A stretch of 32,599 bases of DNA from Candidatus Gastranaerophilales bacterium (GTDB lineage Bacteria; Cyanobacteriota; Vampirovibrionia; Gastranaerophilales; UBA9579), in assembly GCA_028689995.1 (NCBI GenBank), contig JAQVCB010000012.1, positions 1-32,599 on the forward strand. Direction: 5' to 3'. This document shows, piece after piece, positions 31,120-32,599 of the stretch (position 1 is its first letter; each line of letters starts with the position of its first letter). A model generated the notes under the pieces. The model was not told the DNA's origin. It did not search any database and saw only the letters and a program-made list of their open reading frames with translations. A program made the translations under genes and the position numbers.

Positions 31120-31171
31120 GTGGAACGCCACTTAATGATATATAGTCAAAGATAATTTAAGGAGAATCACC

Positions 31172-31378
31172 TTGGCTAAAACTTCAATGAAAGTTAAAGA
31201 AGAACATAAAAGAGAACTGGTTGAAAAGGGTAAATGTTCAAAAGTAAAATTGCACAACCGTTGCAGCATCTGCGGCAGACCAAGAGGTTATTACCGTGAC
31301 TTTGGTCTTTGCAGATTACATCTTAGATCAATGGCTCACCAGGGCTTATTACCAGGCGTAACAAAATCCAGCTGGTAA
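31172..31378 (+). CDS. rpsN: 30S ribosomal protein S14, short form with CCCH zinc site
   Basis: 68 residues from a TTG start (AAGGAGAATCACC upstream). The C-terminal half [11 protein letters not shown] and [10 protein letters not shown] matches the cyanobacterial S14 pattern, but the protein lacks the long central part of that ~100-residue form and keeps a metal-like pattern: Cys31-x2-Cys34 and Cys47-x2-His50. Classical zinc-type S14 (about 61 residues) has four Cys; here the fourth ligand position is His. S14 sits in the 30S head. It occupies the canonical slot between rplE and rpsH. Confidence 0.93.
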   Translation: MAKTSMKVKEEHKRELVEKGKCSKVKLHNRCSICGRPRGYYRDFGLCRLHLRSMAHQGLLPGVTKSSW

Positions 31379-31483
31379 TCTTCTTATAATATAAAAATAA
31401 TCTCAGTCTCTTTTTATAGAGCTGGTTATGAATAAATCTATCCGTTAGTAATCAGATATTCCTAAATTAAGGGGAAAAATAAA

Positions 31484-31879
31484 ATGAATACAGATCCTAT
31501 AGCAGATATGTTAACTCGAATTAGGAATGCTAATATTGTTAAGCATTCAAGTCTTGAGTTACCTCATTCAAAACTAAAAGAGCAGTTAGCTGTACTGCTT
31601 AAATCTGAAGGGTATATTACAGATCATTCAGTTAAAGAAGTTGGTAAATTTAAAGTTCTACATGTGGACTTAAAATACAATGAAAAAGATCAGCCAATCA
31701 TTACAAACTTAAAACGTGTTAGTAAACCCGGATTAAGAATTTACAGAAAATCCAAAAATATGCCAAAAGTATTTGATGGATTAGGAATTGCTATTATCAG
31801 TACAAGTAAAGGTCTTTTAACTGACAGAAAAGCCAAAAAAGAAAACATCGGTGGTGAAGTTCTTTGTTATGTTTGGTAA
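31484..31879 (+). CDS. rpsH: 30S ribosomal protein S8
   Basis: 131 residues: DPIADMLTRIRNANIVKHSSLELPHSKLK and the C-terminal VFDGLGIAIISTSKGLLTDRKAKKENIGGEVLCYVW, with the usual aromatic end. In E. coli S8 represses the spc operon by binding near rplE. AAGGGGAAAAATAAA precedes the ATG. The 184-bp gap that follows can form a short CTCTGA/TCAGAG stem but shows no other feature. Confidence 0.97.
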   Translation: MNTDPIADMLTRIRNANIVKHSSLELPHSKLKEQLAVLLKSEGYITDHSVKEVGKFKVLHVDLKYNEKDQPIITNLKRVSKPGLRIYRKSKNMPKVFDGLGIAIISTSKGLLTDRKAKKENIGGEVLCYVW

Positions 31880-32063
31880 TAGCATAAGTTATTTTATAAA
31901 CTAGTGTATGCTTTGAATAAAGATAAATATTGGTTTATGGATTCACAATAAATCACTGACAAAGTATAAACTCTGATTCGTAATTCCGAGAAAAGTCTCA
32001 GAGGGTAAAACAAGCAAATTTGCTTAAGTTATAGAATATATCGGAAAAGGAGACAAGAAGAAA

Positions 32064-32599
32064 ATGTCCAGAATTGGAAAAACTCCGGTTGATATTCCGG
32101 AAAAAGTTGAAGTTAAGATTGAGAAAAATGTTGTTAGTGCAAAAGGTCCTTTAGGGAGTTATAGTGTTACAATAAGACCTGAAATAACTGTTAAGATTGA
32201 AGATAATAAGATCATACTTGAAAGAGTAAATGAAGAACGTAAAACAAGATCGCTGCATGGACTTAGCCGAACACTTGTATCTAATCTTGTAAATGGAGTA
32301 AAAACAGGTTTTTCAAAGAATCTGGAAATTCATGGAGTAGGTTATAGAGCTGCAAAAGAAGGAAGAAAACTTGTTCTTCAGCTTGGATACAGTCATCCTG
32401 TTGAAGTGAATCCTCCTGAAGATATTGAGATCCAAGTTGAAGGTAACACAAAAATTAAAGTTACAGGTGCTAATAAACAAACAGTTGGCGATATTGCTGC
32501 TTTTATTCGTAGCAAGAGACCTCCTGAAGTTTATAAGGGTAAAGGTGTCAGGTATGTCGGCGAATACATTCGTAAAAAAGCCGGTAAAACTGGTAAAAA
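32064..32599 (+). CDS. rplF: 50S ribosomal protein L6, 3' end just beyond the window
   Basis: The ATG at 32064 follows AAAAGGAGACAAG. 178 codons are visible: MSRIGKTPVDIPEKVEV, the two tandem L6 folds, and the C-terminal motif RPPEVYKGKGVRYVGEYIRKKAGKTGK. Typical L6 proteins end within a few residues of this, so only the stop is missing. L6 lies at the base of the L7/L12 stalk near the GTPase centre. Confidence 0.96.
   Translation, partial: MSRIGKTPVDIPEKVEVKIEKNVVSAKGPLGSYSVTIRPEITVKIEDNKIILERVNEERKTRSLHGLSRTLVSNLVNGVKTGFSKNLEIHGVGYRAAKEGRKLVLQLGYSHPVEVNPPEDIEIQVEGNTKIKVTGANKQTVGDIAAFIRSKRPPEVYKGKGVRYVGEYIRKKAGKTGK

Overview
The window is AT-rich and reads as a chromosomal segment of a non-photosynthetic relative of the Cyanobacteria, most likely Candidatus Melainabacteria / Vampirovibrionia (Gastranaerophilales-like). 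That placement is inference. It rests on an S14 protein with a cyanobacterial-looking C-terminus, an OprB-type outer-membrane porin (so a diderm cell), the gene order around tuf and rpsJ, and two small membrane-associated proteins of a type I associate with that group.

Layout. 1-3.1 kb (minus strand): an organophosphate-antiporter-type transporter cut by the left edge, then two coupled hypothetical genes. 3.3-7.0 kb (plus): rlhA (U32 family) and a LeuA-type isopropylmalate synthase. 7.0-8.4 kb (minus): an OprB-like porin. 8.8-10.9 kb: a phage-tail-fibre-like protein with a C-terminal S74 chaperone domain and a divergent methyltransferase. 11.5-16.4 kb (plus): purB, a fused double-domain M16 peptidase and thrB, probably one operon. 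16.5-18.3 kb: a lone trypsin-like protease beside about 0.9 kb of repeats. 18.3-20.4 kb (minus): sucCD. 20.6-22.6 kb: a GT2 glycosyltransferase and a divergent peptide-ABC ATPase. 22.77 kb to the end (plus): a strong promoter, tRNA-Thr(UGU), tRNA-Tyr(GUA), tRNA-Thr(GGU), tuf, then rpsJ and the S10/spc genes in canonical order to rplF, which runs off the right edge.

The most unusual content is the repeat landscape. (i) A ~50-bp palindromic element lies inside coding sequence, in rlhA and in the porin gene, with a more diverged copy in the M16 gene. The copies are read in different frames or orientations, so the likeness is between DNA elements and not a shared protein motif. In rlhA it sits in a ~36-residue insertion. 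(ii) A ~190-bp structured repeat (A) occurs twice as direct copies bracketing the hypothetical genes and rlhA; the second copy ends in an extended -10 promoter facing leuA. (iii) A second ~188-bp repeat (B) occurs as direct copies bracketing the tail-fibre/methyltransferase cassette, and one copy forms the 5' end of the porin gene. (iv) There is a ~208-bp MITE-like inverted-repeat element and dispersed TGTCAT...GATGACA-type repeats.

The housekeeping part shows an S14 protein intermediate between the zinc-binding short form and the cyanobacterial zinc-free form (CxxC...CxxH), and a tRNA-tuf arrangement like E. coli thrU-tyrU-thrT-tufB joined directly to the S10 operon. No CRISPR array, transposase, integrase or complete prophage was seen.
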